Assembly: GCA_963662575.1 (NCBI GenBank) | Contig: OY759723.1 | Coordinates: forward strand, 4,526,001-4,590,000 | Direction: 5' to 3' | Source: Bin5 sp963662575 | GTDB lineage: Bacteria; Chloroflexota; Anaerolineae; Caldilineales; Caldilineaceae | Length of the DNA stretch: 64,000 nucleotides | In this document: one piece after another, positions 43,738-52,309 of the stretch | Position numbering within the stretch: position 1 is the stretch's first letter | Layout: every line of letters begins with the position of its first letter | Notes under the pieces: generated by a model | The model's input: only the letters and a program-made list of their open reading frames with translations | Told to the model about the DNA's origin: nothing | Database searches by the model: none | Translations under genes and position numbers: made by a program

Positions 43738-45075
43738 ATGACCGATCAGAAGTTAACTCGCCGCCAATTTCTGCGTGTTTCGGCTGCAGGCGCGGCCGGC
43801 GCTCTAGCCGTCGCTTGTGTGCCCGCAGGCGCGCCAGGCGCTACCGATTCGATGTCCGAAGGGGAGGCTCCGGACGAGGCGCCGACGGAAGTTCAGTTCG
43901 TCAATATTTGGACCGCCAATGACACGCCCTTCATCATCGCACTGTTGGATGAATGGGACGAAACGAATCCGCAGTACGATCTGACCTTGATCCAGACAAC
44001 AAACAGCGAAGCCACGCAGAAGCTGCAGACACTGGCCTCTGCTGGCACGCCTCCGGACTGCGGGTACTGGTCCCCCAATGCGTTTATCGCCCTGGCTCCG
44101 GCAGGCGCTTTCCTGGCCCTCGACAGCTACATTGAGCGGGACGCTGACACTGTCCAGATCGACGACTTTCCCGATCTGTCGATCAATGGCGCGTCGGTTG
44201 ACGGCGTTATCTACGGGATTCCGTGGTCAATCAATATTCAGGCGTTTGTCTCGGTACCAGGACTTTATGACGAGGCGGGCGTGCCCCATCCCGATTGGGA
44301 TACGTGGACGTGGCAGGACTTTGGGGAAACCGCGCCGCTGATCGCGATTGGCGAATTCGCTGACAAGAAGATTGCACTGGCCAATCAACAGCGTTACTTC
44401 GTCTTTATGTGGGCCTGGGGCGGCGATGTCCTGGACGAGAGCAACGACCAGCAGCCGATACTTGACTCCGACACCAACCTTGAGGCGCTCACCTTCCTCA
44501 AGAGTCTGTACGAGGCCGATGTGGTGTTAACAGGGGAGTACGGCGAGGCGTTTGGCGGACTGCGTCCGATGTTGGCGTCGGGCCGCATAGCCCATGCCAT
44601 CCACGGCATCGGCACCTGGAACTTCATGATGCGAGAAGCGGTGGTAGATTGGGACTTTTGGCACATTCCTGCAGGGCCGGCTGGGCGCGCGGCAGAGGTC
44701 ATTCCGATTTCCTTCCAGGTCGTGGCCGGGAGCGAAAACCCTGACGGAGGCTGGGAACTTGTCAAGTGGCTTACTGATCCTTCCTATGCCGGCGGAGTTT
44801 TCGCGGACAACTTGCAGTCACCGGCCCGCTTCAGTCTTCGCGAGAACTTTATCGAAGCGGCACTTGTGCTGGCGCCTCACGCCACAATTCTGCCCTCACT
44901 GATCGACTACGGCCATGTCCGCCCCGGCCTGCGGCTGCCCTTCGGCGGTGAGATCAGCAGTGCGGTCGGCTCAGAGCTGTTCGAGCCGGCTATCGCCAAC
45001 AGCGATCGCACGATTGAGGAGGCAATCGAGATCACGCAACAGAAACTGGAAGAGATTTTTGACGAGAGGGCGTAG
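43738..45075 (+). CDS. Extracellular sugar-binding lipoprotein of an ABC importer (Tat-exported)
   Basis: About 445 residues. The N-terminus has a twin-arginine motif (TRRQFLRVS) followed by a hydrophobic stretch and a lipobox ALAVAC with the lipidated Cys, a layout typical of Chloroflexota solute-binding proteins. The mature part is an SBP1 (MalE-like) fold: NIWTANDTPFIIALLDEWDE, LQTLASAGTPPDCGYWSPNAF, YGIPWSINIQAF, and LVKWLTDPSYAGGVFADN. It captures sugars outside the cell. AAGGAGAG precedes the ATG at 43738; an earlier in-frame ATG is not supported. The two permease genes follow with a sulfatase gene in between. Confidence 0.93.
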   Translation: MTDQKLTRRQFLRVSAAGAAGALAVACVPAGAPGATDSMSEGEAPDEAPTEVQFVNIWTANDTPFIIALLDEWDETNPQYDLTLIQTTNSEATQKLQTLASAGTPPDCGYWSPNAFIALAPAGAFLALDSYIERDADTVQIDDFPDLSINGASVDGVIYGIPWSINIQAFVSVPGLYDEAGVPHPDWDTWTWQDFGETAPLIAIGEFADKKIALANQQRYFVFMWAWGGDVLDESNDQQPILDSDTNLEALTFLKSLYEADVVLTGEYGEAFGGLRPMLASGRIAHAIHGIGTWNFMMREAVVDWDFWHIPAGPAGRAAEVIPISFQVVAGSENPDGGWELVKWLTDPSYAGGVFADNLQSPARFSLRENFIEAALVLAPHATILPSLIDYGHVRPGLRLPFGGEISSAVGSELFEPAIANSDRTIEEAIEITQQKLEEIFDERA

Positions 45076-45115
45076 GCCGATTCTTGGCCTGTAGCTAAGC
45101 GTAACGCATGTTTTT

Positions 45116-46681
45116 GTGTGGGGACGAAGGGATCACAGCCTTTTGAACATTGTCCTCTTTGTTGTGGATCAGCTCTCTGCCAAATGGCTGGAGGAGGGCT
45201 CCGCTTTAGCCTGCCCGACGCCCAATCTTGACCGGTTGCGTCGGGCAGGAACCACCTTTACGAACGCATTCACCAGCAATCCGGTCTGCTGCGCTGCCCG
45301 GGCTACTTTGGCGACCGGATTGACGAGCCGCGGGCACGGCGTATTGCAGAACGGCTACCGCCTGAACCCGGAGCTGCCAACGGTGATGGGGGCATTACAG
45401 ACTGTGGGCTGGCAGACGGGTGGATTTGGCAAACTGCACTTCGAGCCTCATTACCGCGGCTTCGACGTTGACTTCCACAAATACGGATTCGACGTTGTAC
45501 ATAATACAGAGGACCCGCGCGGCGGGGCGTGGCTTGACTGGATCGAGCAGAACCATCCAGAGGATTACGATGCTGCCCTGGCTACTGTCTGGCCTACGTC
45601 TATACCGGCTTTTTCCTCCTATGGCACAAATAGGACCGATCTTGCCAGCCGCATTAGAGAGATCCGAGAGGATTTTCGATGGGGAACGAATGACTATCCA
45701 AATGGCACTGCACAATACTACGTGCTGCCTTTCGCGGAGGAGCTGTCACAGACCGCATGGATAAGTGATCACGCGCTAGACTTTCTCGCTTGTGCTGCCC
45801 CCGAACGCCCCTTCTTTGCCCACATCAGTTATGTCCAGCCTCACGCGCCGTCCTGTCCGCCCGCTGAGTACATGGAGCGAATAGACCGTTCCCATATACC
45901 GGAACCGGTGGCGCCCGAATGGGTGGACGACCCCTTGGCTCCCCATTGCTTTGCACAGGGCGGTTTCCGGGGCGATTCGGCGGCCTGGCGCGACCGTCGT
46001 CATTACTATTTGGCAGATGTTGCCCATTTGGACCATCAACTTGGACGGGTGGTCGACGCACTTGAAGAGTCGGGCCGGTGGGAGGAGACCGTTCTCATTT
46101 TTCTGTCCGACCACGGAGATCTGCTCTACGATCATGGATTCTTTGGCAAGGGCGAGAGGCACTATGACGCTTGTGTGCGGATTCCACTGATTGTCGCAGG
46201 AGCAGGACTACGGCAGGGTATGAGGTGCGATGCCTTGGTTCAACTTGAGGACATTGTGCCCACAGTCCTGGAACTCGCGGGCTTGCCGCAGCCGCAACCG
46301 CCTGGAAATGGCACCCAGTCTTTGGATGAGAACTATCCTGCGCTCCCCGGCTCTTCGTTGCTGCCATGGTGCCGCGGAGAACAGCCTTCCGACTGGCGCG
46401 ATGCCGTCTACATCGAGAGCTACAACAACACGAATAGCAGGACGCCACAGAATTGGGCTCGCACGATCCGCACCGATGCATGGCGCTATACGCTCTACCC
46501 AGGCGGAGCTGGAGAGCAGCTATTCCATATAGCAGACGATGCCGACGAGACTCGAAACCTGGCCGGAGACCCCAGCAAGGCTAAGGTCCGGGGCGCCATG
46601 CGCGGCCGTCTCCTAGAAGCGGTTATCCTGCAGGACTACCCGCATCCGCCGCGCGATCTGTTCGCTCTAGGTGTACACTGA
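45116..46681 (+). CDS. Sulfatase with C-x-A-x-R formylglycine motif
   Basis: About 521 residues. LLNIVLFVVDQLSAKW starts the fold; C58 in CCAAR lies at the formylglycine site (the accepted core C-x-[PA]-x-R); FGKLHFEPHYRGFD, FLSDHGDLLYDHGFFGKG and DALVQLEDIVPTVLELAG complete the family pattern. It lies between the sugar-binding protein and permease genes, so it may remove sulfate from imported sugars in the cytoplasm. The start is unclear: GTG 45116 is the longest, whereas a TTG at 45143 sits right before the first strand. Confidence 0.87.
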   Translation: MWGRRDHSLLNIVLFVVDQLSAKWLEEGSALACPTPNLDRLRRAGTTFTNAFTSNPVCCAARATLATGLTSRGHGVLQNGYRLNPELPTVMGALQTVGWQTGGFGKLHFEPHYRGFDVDFHKYGFDVVHNTEDPRGGAWLDWIEQNHPEDYDAALATVWPTSIPAFSSYGTNRTDLASRIREIREDFRWGTNDYPNGTAQYYVLPFAEELSQTAWISDHALDFLACAAPERPFFAHISYVQPHAPSCPPAEYMERIDRSHIPEPVAPEWVDDPLAPHCFAQGGFRGDSAAWRDRRHYYLADVAHLDHQLGRVVDALEESGRWEETVLIFLSDHGDLLYDHGFFGKGERHYDACVRIPLIVAGAGLRQGMRCDALVQLEDIVPTVLELAGLPQPQPPGNGTQSLDENYPALPGSSLLPWCRGEQPSDWRDAVYIESYNNTNSRTPQNWARTIRTDAWRYTLYPGGAGEQLFHIADDADETRNLAGDPSKAKVRGAMRGRLLEAVILQDYPHPPRDLFALGVH

Positions 46682-46838
46682 TGGACAAAGTATGTTCCAG
46701 GGAAAGCTCGCAATTTTGCCTCTTATCTGGTGCTTATATCTAACTTCCAGGAAGTAGGGAAAGCAGAAGCGATTTCTATGCGTCACCCCAGCGGAAAGTC
46801 CCAGAGTCGTTTGGGACCTTCATCTGAATGGAAGCGCG

Positions 46839-47738
46839 ATGATCTCTTTTTTTAAGACAAATCAACAACGTGAAGCGTTGTACGGCTGGCTATTTGCGCT
46901 GCCGGCTATTATTGGCCTCGTAGTTTTTGACGTCGGACCGATGGCGGCTTCGGTGTTGATTTCTTTTACTGAGTGGAACGGCGTTACGCCCCCGCAATGG
47001 GTTGGTTTGGCCAACTATGAGGAGATACTATTTCGCGACGAGCTGTTCATGCTTTCGATGCGGATCACAACGATTTTCGCCTTTGTTTCCATTCCTCTGA
47101 ATCTGGTCACGGGATTCCTGCTCGCATTGTTGCTCAACCAGAAGATTCGCGGACAGTCTTTGATGCGCACGCTCTACTACCTTCCTTCGATCGTGCCGCT
47201 GGTTGCGGTAGCGGCTCTGTGGCGCTGGATCTTCCTAAAGCGTTTTGGTCTACTGGACATCGGGCTGGCGATGATGGGAATCCAGGCACCGGACTGGCTG
47301 GGTGATCCCAATTGGGTGTTGCCCGCATTTATTGTAATGGGTTTGTGGGGCGTAGGGGGAGGGATGCTGATCAACCTTGCTGGGCTGCAGGCCATCCCAA
47401 CGGATCTGTACGACGCAGCCTCCATCGATGGCGCCAACGCCCTTCAGCGCCTGGTTAACGTGACGATTCCGATGATGACGCCCTTGATACTGTTCAACCT
47501 TGTCATGGGTATCATTGGCGGCCTCCAAGTGTTTGTAGTCGCATTTGTAATGACCGGCGGGGGGCCAAGCAATGCTTCGCTGTTCTACATGTTGCATCTT
47601 TATCGCAATGCGTTCGAGTACTTCCGGCTTGGCTACGGATCATCTCTGGCGCTGGTTCTTTTCCTCTATATCATTGTCTTGTCGGCGCTAGTGTTCCGGT
47701 CGTCAACAGCCTGGGTCTACTATGAAGGTAACCGTTAA
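46839..47738 (+). CDS. Sugar ABC-transporter permease, MalF/UgpA type
   Basis: 299 residues with about six membrane helices. The EAA loop, LQAIPTDLYDAASIDGANAL followed by IPMMTPLIL, contacts the ATPase. Arrangement LAGLLF..FDVGPM..S and YLPSIVPLVAVAALWRWIF is typical of the binding-protein-dependent permease family. It forms the membrane channel with the next gene product. No ATPase gene is present in this window, so a shared MsmK/UgpC-like ATPase encoded elsewhere is expected. Confidence 0.93.
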   Translation: MISFFKTNQQREALYGWLFALPAIIGLVVFDVGPMAASVLISFTEWNGVTPPQWVGLANYEEILFRDELFMLSMRITTIFAFVSIPLNLVTGFLLALLLNQKIRGQSLMRTLYYLPSIVPLVAVAALWRWIFLKRFGLLDIGLAMMGIQAPDWLGDPNWVLPAFIVMGLWGVGGGMLINLAGLQAIPTDLYDAASIDGANALQRLVNVTIPMMTPLILFNLVMGIIGGLQVFVVAFVMTGGGPSNASLFYMLHLYRNAFEYFRLGYGSSLALVLFLYIIVLSALVFRSSTAWVYYEGNR

Positions 47739-47765
47739 GCCCGATGGTCATTTGAGGTAGTCGGT

Positions 47766-48665
47766 ATGGCGCGAACGATTCCGTACGCAGTCAAAGGACC
47801 TGTAGCGTCCATGTGGGGCGTGCTCTCCAATCCATACAGGTTGAAGAGTCTATTAGGCAGAGTCGTCCTATATTTGGTTCTGATCGCCGGCGCGGTCCTG
47901 GTGACGATTCCCTTTATCTGGCTGATTTCGAGCTCTCTCAAGCCGCAGGCCCAGTTGGTTGCTTTTCCACCGATCTGGATCCCGAAGCCAATCCTGTGGG
48001 AGAACTATCCCAAGGCGTTGACAGCCCTGCCCTTTGCACGATTCATCGCCAATACATTAATAATCGCGACAGGTGCAACCCTGGGCACTTTGGTCAGCAG
48101 CAGTATGGGAGCCTTTGCCTTCGCACGGCTGCGCTGGCGCTTCCGTGACGTCGTCTTCTTTGCATTGTTGCTTACGATAATGTTGCCGGGGCAGATAACG
48201 ATGATTCCGCGTTTTGTGCTCTTCGCCAAGTTGGGTTGGGTCAACACGTATTTGCCCCTAATCGTGCCAGCATGGTTCGCAAACCCGTTCTTCGTTTTCC
48301 TGATGCGGCAGTTCTTTATGGGACTACCGACAGAGTTGGACGACGCCGCCCGTATTGACGGCGCAAGCGTTTTTGGAATCTACTGGCGAATAATGCTACC
48401 GCTGAGTAAGCCGGTGCTGGCCACTGTTGCGCTGTTCTCGGTCCAGCACCATTGGAATGCCTTTATCGGCCCTCTTATCTATCTGCACGATCTGAACAAG
48501 TTCACGGCAGCGATAGGTTTGAGATACTTTGTCACAGATACACAGGTCCATTATAGTCTTCAGATGGCAGCGTCGGCGGCCTTTTCGATTCCGATTATCG
48601 TGCTGTTCTTTGTCGGTCAGCGATACTTCATCCAGGGAATTGTGTTCACGGGTGTGAAGGGCTAG
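47766..48665 (+). CDS. Sugar ABC-transporter permease, MalG/UgpE type
   Basis: 299 residues; the EAA motif is LPTELDDAARIDGASVFGIY then IMLPLSKPVL, and the N-terminal helix with FIWLISSSLKPQAQL is characteristic of the second permease. It pairs with the gene 27 bp upstream. The order lipoprotein, sulfatase, permease, permease, PhyH suggests one transcription unit of an importer with processing enzymes. Confidence 0.93.
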   Translation: MARTIPYAVKGPVASMWGVLSNPYRLKSLLGRVVLYLVLIAGAVLVTIPFIWLISSSLKPQAQLVAFPPIWIPKPILWENYPKALTALPFARFIANTLIIATGATLGTLVSSSMGAFAFARLRWRFRDVVFFALLLTIMLPGQITMIPRFVLFAKLGWVNTYLPLIVPAWFANPFFVFLMRQFFMGLPTELDDAARIDGASVFGIYWRIMLPLSKPVLATVALFSVQHHWNAFIGPLIYLHDLNKFTAAIGLRYFVTDTQVHYSLQMAASAAFSIPIIVLFFVGQRYFIQGIVFTGVKG

Positions 48666-48727
48666 AAGGGAGAAAGTTGGTCGACGAAGGTGGAGGAGCC
48701 TGGACCGACAGATAGCGGAGAGAAAAC

Positions 48728-49582
48728 ATGAATTCACTGAATCAAGAACCAATTCCGATGTCCGATGAACAGAAGTTTTTCTTTGATCTGCGCGGCTGGA
48801 TTCTGCTGCCCGGCGTGCTGTCGGATGTTGAAATCGAGGCGATGAGATCGGAGGCATACAGTGTAGCTGAGGCGGGGGAATATCAATTTATAAACCGCCA
48901 CCAATCTTTTCAAGGGACACTCCAGACGTTGTTGGACCACCCGGCTATCGCAGGCATTCTGTCGGAGATTCTGGCTGAGGAGCCTTTTTTGTCCGATGAC
49001 TATTACGCTTTCCGTTGCGAGAACTCTTTTATCACTGTCCGCCCTCCCGGGTGGAGCAAGCAGGAGCGACGGGATGGCGGAATGCCGCACGTTGTACGCC
49101 CTCCGCAGCAGGCCAATGCCATGCGCTATCAGGCGGCCGGGGGAAAGATTTTTGCCGGACTAACGCGCGTGGTATGGGAACTCGAAGAAGTCAAGTCCGG
49201 GCAGGGCGGCACGTCTTTCCTCAGTGGATCGCACAAGGCGCATTTCAGCTACGGTGGGCCTGACCGCTACCGACCAAACGTAAGAGATTCGTCCTGGGAG
49301 AACAGTATCCGGGATATGATGGAGGACTACAGCTGCCCGGCAGGGTCGGCAGTCATTTTCACTGAGAGTCTGGTCCATGCAGCCAACGACTGGACGAACC
49401 CGGATAATCCCCGCTGCGCAGTATTCAACTGCTACAATTCACTGTGGGCGCAGTGGCACCGGCTCAATCTCGACCACGATGTCATTCAGGCCATGCCGGC
49501 GAAACGCCGTTCGCTGTTTCGCGGTGTGTGGCAGATCGGCGGGGAAAACTACGCGTATTCGCAAGACAACCGCAGCTTGTGA
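48728..49582 (+). CDS. PhyH-family protein, HxD motif not evident
   Basis: 284 residues. FFFDLRGWILLPGVLSDVEIEAM and FLSGSHKAHF, FTESLVHAANDWTNP define the PhyH fold. The expected HxD reads MPHVVRPPQQ, with no Asp two residues after His; the distal His is kept. It resembles the protein at 41358 in lacking Asp. GGAGAG precedes the ATG at 48728. It is the last gene of the importer operon, followed by a MITE-like repeat. Confidence 0.85.
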   Translation: MNSLNQEPIPMSDEQKFFFDLRGWILLPGVLSDVEIEAMRSEAYSVAEAGEYQFINRHQSFQGTLQTLLDHPAIAGILSEILAEEPFLSDDYYAFRCENSFITVRPPGWSKQERRDGGMPHVVRPPQQANAMRYQAAGGKIFAGLTRVVWELEEVKSGQGGTSFLSGSHKAHFSYGGPDRYRPNVRDSSWENSIRDMMEDYSCPAGSAVIFTESLVHAANDWTNPDNPRCAVFNCYNSLWAQWHRLNLDHDVIQAMPAKRRSLFRGVWQIGGENYAYSQDNRSL

Positions 49583-49663
49583 ACCGGGATATCTTTGGAT
49601 TTTGAAGCGAGCCGTGCCGTGCTTCACGGGGGGAACTTTTTTTCGCTTGCCTTCTTCATTCGC

Positions 49664-49949
49664 AACTACTAAGCCATATACAGTACGTGCCTTTGACCAG
49701 CCCTACGTCGTCGCTGCCATTTAGGATATCTGATTGCGCATTCGGTTGGCAGCCGCCACCTTGGATGAGCCGCACAGCTGGAATTACGCCGAACGGTCGA
49801 TGAGGCGTGGTTTTGGACGGGGGCGTTGCGGGGGCGGAGCCCCTGCACAAGGGAGGGCCGAAGGCCCGACCGCCCATATGCAAAGAGAAAAAAATGGAGC
49901 CATGAGGAAAGAGAAAACATTGATGCTCATTGGCGATGGCTGAGTAGTT
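49664..49949 (+). repeat. MITE-like dispersed repeat, copy C (best-preserved ends)
   Basis: A 286-bp element with inverted ends AACTACTAAGCCAT (49664-49677) and ATGGCTGAGTAGTT (49936-49949), matching at 13 of 14 positions. The core contains GGGGGCGGAGCCCC and GGGCCGAAGGCCC hairpins and GACCGCCCATATGCAAAGAG. It has no coding capacity for a transposase; target duplication was not clear. It lies directly upstream of a glycosidase gene, so it may supply or disturb transcription or translation signals. Confidence 0.8.
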
Positions 49950-49987
49950 ACCTCCATTCTTCCTGCATTGTAGTCGCGACGAAAGGG

Positions 49988-50923
49988 TTGCCAGTTTTGG
50001 ATGCCATTCCGCATGAATTGAGGACGCCAAACTACCGCGCCACCGAGTTGGCGGGAATCGGCTACGACCCTGCGCTTGACCGGCAGGATCCGAGCAATGT
50101 GATCAAAGTGGCAGAATCCTACTATGTCTGGTATACGCAGAGGCCGGCTGGAGTCGAACCATATGCGTCTACGATTTACTATGCCACCTCCGCCGACGGG
50201 ATCAGTTGGGTTGATCGAGGGCAGGCGCTGGATAGAGGTCCAACCGGCGCGTGGGACAGCTTCGGTGTGATCACTCCTTATGTGGCTGTAGCGGGAGAAC
50301 GGTACTACCTCTACTATACCGCTACATCCGACGTGGAGCCCTTCGGCACGAATAGCACGCTGCGGCATATCGGCGTAGCCGCCGCCGACAGTCCAGATGG
50401 TCCCTGGAAGAGGCTCGCTCATAACCCAATTCTCAACCCCAGCTCCGATCCGACTTCTTACGACTCGCTGCTCGTCGACGACACGCATGTGATCGTTAGG
50501 GGCGGCAGGTACTGGCTCTATTTCAAGGGGCGGAGCCAAGAACTGAAACCGAACGAGACGAAGTGGGGATTGGCAATCGCCGACGACCCTGCCGGCCCTT
50601 TTCGCAAAAATGAGCGAAATCCCGTTCTGGGCAGCGGTCATACTGTTTGCGTCTGGCCGCACCGGGAAGGGGTGGCGGCGCTGGTTGACAATGCAGGGCC
50701 GGAACGCTTCACAGTCCAGTATGCCCCTGATGGCATCCACTTTCAACGCGCGGTCTCGCTGGCGTTCGTCCACACCGGCTGTGGGCCTTACGATCCTGAT
50801 GCTTTCGCGGACGCAACTTACGGTCGCGGAATATGGTGGGGCGTTGCACAAGCGCGTCAAGATGGGCGTCTGTATATCGTTCGTTTCGACTGCGAACTTC
50901 GGGCACCGCCCGAAACATCTTAG
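49988..50923 (+). CDS. Five-bladed beta-propeller glycosidase, GH43/GH117-like
   Basis: About 311 residues. RQDPSNVIKVAESYYVWYTQ, ISWVDRGQALDRGP, DDTHVIVRGGRYWLYFKGRS and GSGHTVCVWPHREGVAALV are shared with the related protein at 52310 and are characteristic of propeller glycosidases with an Asp-Asp-Glu core; the GH..CVWPH segment resembles GH117 anhydro-galactosidases. It would act on galactose-type units. The native start is uncertain: the frame is open upstream through the MITE copy (to 49826), but that extension is repeat-derived; TTG at 49988 or 49997 preceded by GAAAGGG is chosen. A truncated 5' end from repeat insertion is possible. Confidence 0.78.
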   Translation: MPVLDAIPHELRTPNYRATELAGIGYDPALDRQDPSNVIKVAESYYVWYTQRPAGVEPYASTIYYATSADGISWVDRGQALDRGPTGAWDSFGVITPYVAVAGERYYLYYTATSDVEPFGTNSTLRHIGVAAADSPDGPWKRLAHNPILNPSSDPTSYDSLLVDDTHVIVRGGRYWLYFKGRSQELKPNETKWGLAIADDPAGPFRKNERNPVLGSGHTVCVWPHREGVAALVDNAGPERFTVQYAPDGIHFQRAVSLAFVHTGCGPYDPDAFADATYGRGIWWGVAQARQDGRLYIVRFDCELRAPPETS

Positions 50924-50947
50924 AGTTGGCACCGCGGCGACAGCAAA

Positions 50948-52273
50948 ATGTCTGACCGTCCAAACGTACTGTTCATTCTCAGCGACCAACATCGATTCTG
51001 TTCCATGCCGGGCGTGGACGGATGCGAGGTGCTTGCGCCGAACCTGGAGCGGTTGCAGCGCGCGGGCACAACGTTTGCAAACTGCTTTAGCAACTACCCC
51101 GTGTGCGCGCCTGCACGCGGCATGCTGATGAGCGGCCGTTGGCCCAGCGACACGGGGGTTGTCAACAATCTGTCCGAGTTGAAACCTTCGTCCAGTTCTT
51201 TGGCGGCAATCTTCGCCGGGGACGGGTACCAGACCTGCTATATTGGAAAGTGGCATCTGCACGCGGGACCACCGGAAACGGTCGACGGCAACGACCGGTA
51301 CATCCCGCCGGGTCCGGGCCGTCACGGGTTTGAGCGCATGAACGTCTGGACCGAGACGAATCGCCACTGGGACAGCGTACGATACGAGGAAGAGACCGGC
51401 GAAGCAGTGCGTACACGCGGCTACAATGCCACGTTGATGACCGATGAGGCGCTGCAATTCTTGGGTGAACGGGACCCTACGCGGCCGTTCTTTCTCATTC
51501 TCAGTCTGAATCCGCCCCACCCGCCGCTTGACGACGCGCCGCCGGACTGTCTGGCACTCTATGCCGGTCGCACTTTGTCGGTGCGCCAGAATGTACCGGA
51601 GGCGCTGGCTTCGGGGGCAGAGTTAGTGCCTGCCGGAGCCCATCGGAATCAGGTGACGATGACGCTCCAGGAGCAGTTGGGCCAGTACTATGCACATATC
51701 AGCGCGGTCGATAAGGAAATTGGACGCTTGCTCTCGGCGCTAGAGGAGTTGGATGAACTGGCGAATACTTTGGTCGTGTATAGCTCCGATCACGGGGACA
51801 TGCTGGGCTCACAAGGGAAGCTGCGAAAAGGTGCTTTCTACCAAGAGTCCGCCCAGGTTCCCCTTGTGGTAGCGTGGCCGGGGAGGATTGAAGCTGGTCA
51901 GAACAGTGAGATGTTGGTCGGACTGATCGATATATACCCTACTTTGCTGGGACTTTGCGGTCTTCCTGTGCCGGACAGCGCCAGGGGGGAGGATCTTTCG
52001 GCGGGAATCCTGACGAAACAGGTCACCGGCGCACGTTTTGTGCTCCATTTCAGCACTAACCAGGAGGACCCCGATTTTCGGGCGGGCAGTCGCGGGCTTC
52101 GGACTTTGCGTCATCTCTACTTTACAGACGGGAAAACGGAAAGTCTCTTCGACACATTGGATGACCCGTTTGAAATGCGAGACCTGGCGGCGGAGGCGAC
52201 TCAAGGCAGTCTGAAAGCGATGTTGACGGAGTGCCTACGACGTGCTTTGCCCCAGGGCATGTCTTTGCGATAG
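50948..52273 (+). CDS. Arylsulfatase-type sulfatase with formylglycine site
   Basis: 441 residues: NVLFILSDQHRFCSM (metal Asp/Gln), C53 in CAPAR as the formylglycine precursor, GKWHLHAGP, and VVYSSDHGDMLGSQGKLRKG. All active-site motifs are present, so it should cleave a sulfate ester. No signal peptide. The ATG lies 24 bp after the previous glycosidase gene, and the next glycosidase gene follows after 36 bp. The trio (propeller glycosidase, sulfatase, propeller glycosidase) looks like a unit for breaking down a sulfated oligosaccharide. Confidence 0.92.
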   Translation: MSDRPNVLFILSDQHRFCSMPGVDGCEVLAPNLERLQRAGTTFANCFSNYPVCAPARGMLMSGRWPSDTGVVNNLSELKPSSSSLAAIFAGDGYQTCYIGKWHLHAGPPETVDGNDRYIPPGPGRHGFERMNVWTETNRHWDSVRYEEETGEAVRTRGYNATLMTDEALQFLGERDPTRPFFLILSLNPPHPPLDDAPPDCLALYAGRTLSVRQNVPEALASGAELVPAGAHRNQVTMTLQEQLGQYYAHISAVDKEIGRLLSALEELDELANTLVVYSSDHGDMLGSQGKLRKGAFYQESAQVPLVVAWPGRIEAGQNSEMLVGLIDIYPTLLGLCGLPVPDSARGEDLSAGILTKQVTGARFVLHFSTNQEDPDFRAGSRGLRTLRHLYFTDGKTESLFDTLDDPFEMRDLAAEATQGSLKAMLTECLRRALPQGMSLR

Positions 52274-52309
52274 CCAGATTTGTCTTTGTCACCCACAGAA
52301 GGGCGCAGC

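Noticed and set aside
49784..51520. 578-codon open frame opposite the glycosidase and sulfatase genes
   Set aside because: Overlaps two supported plus-strand genes and the repeat; no family features.
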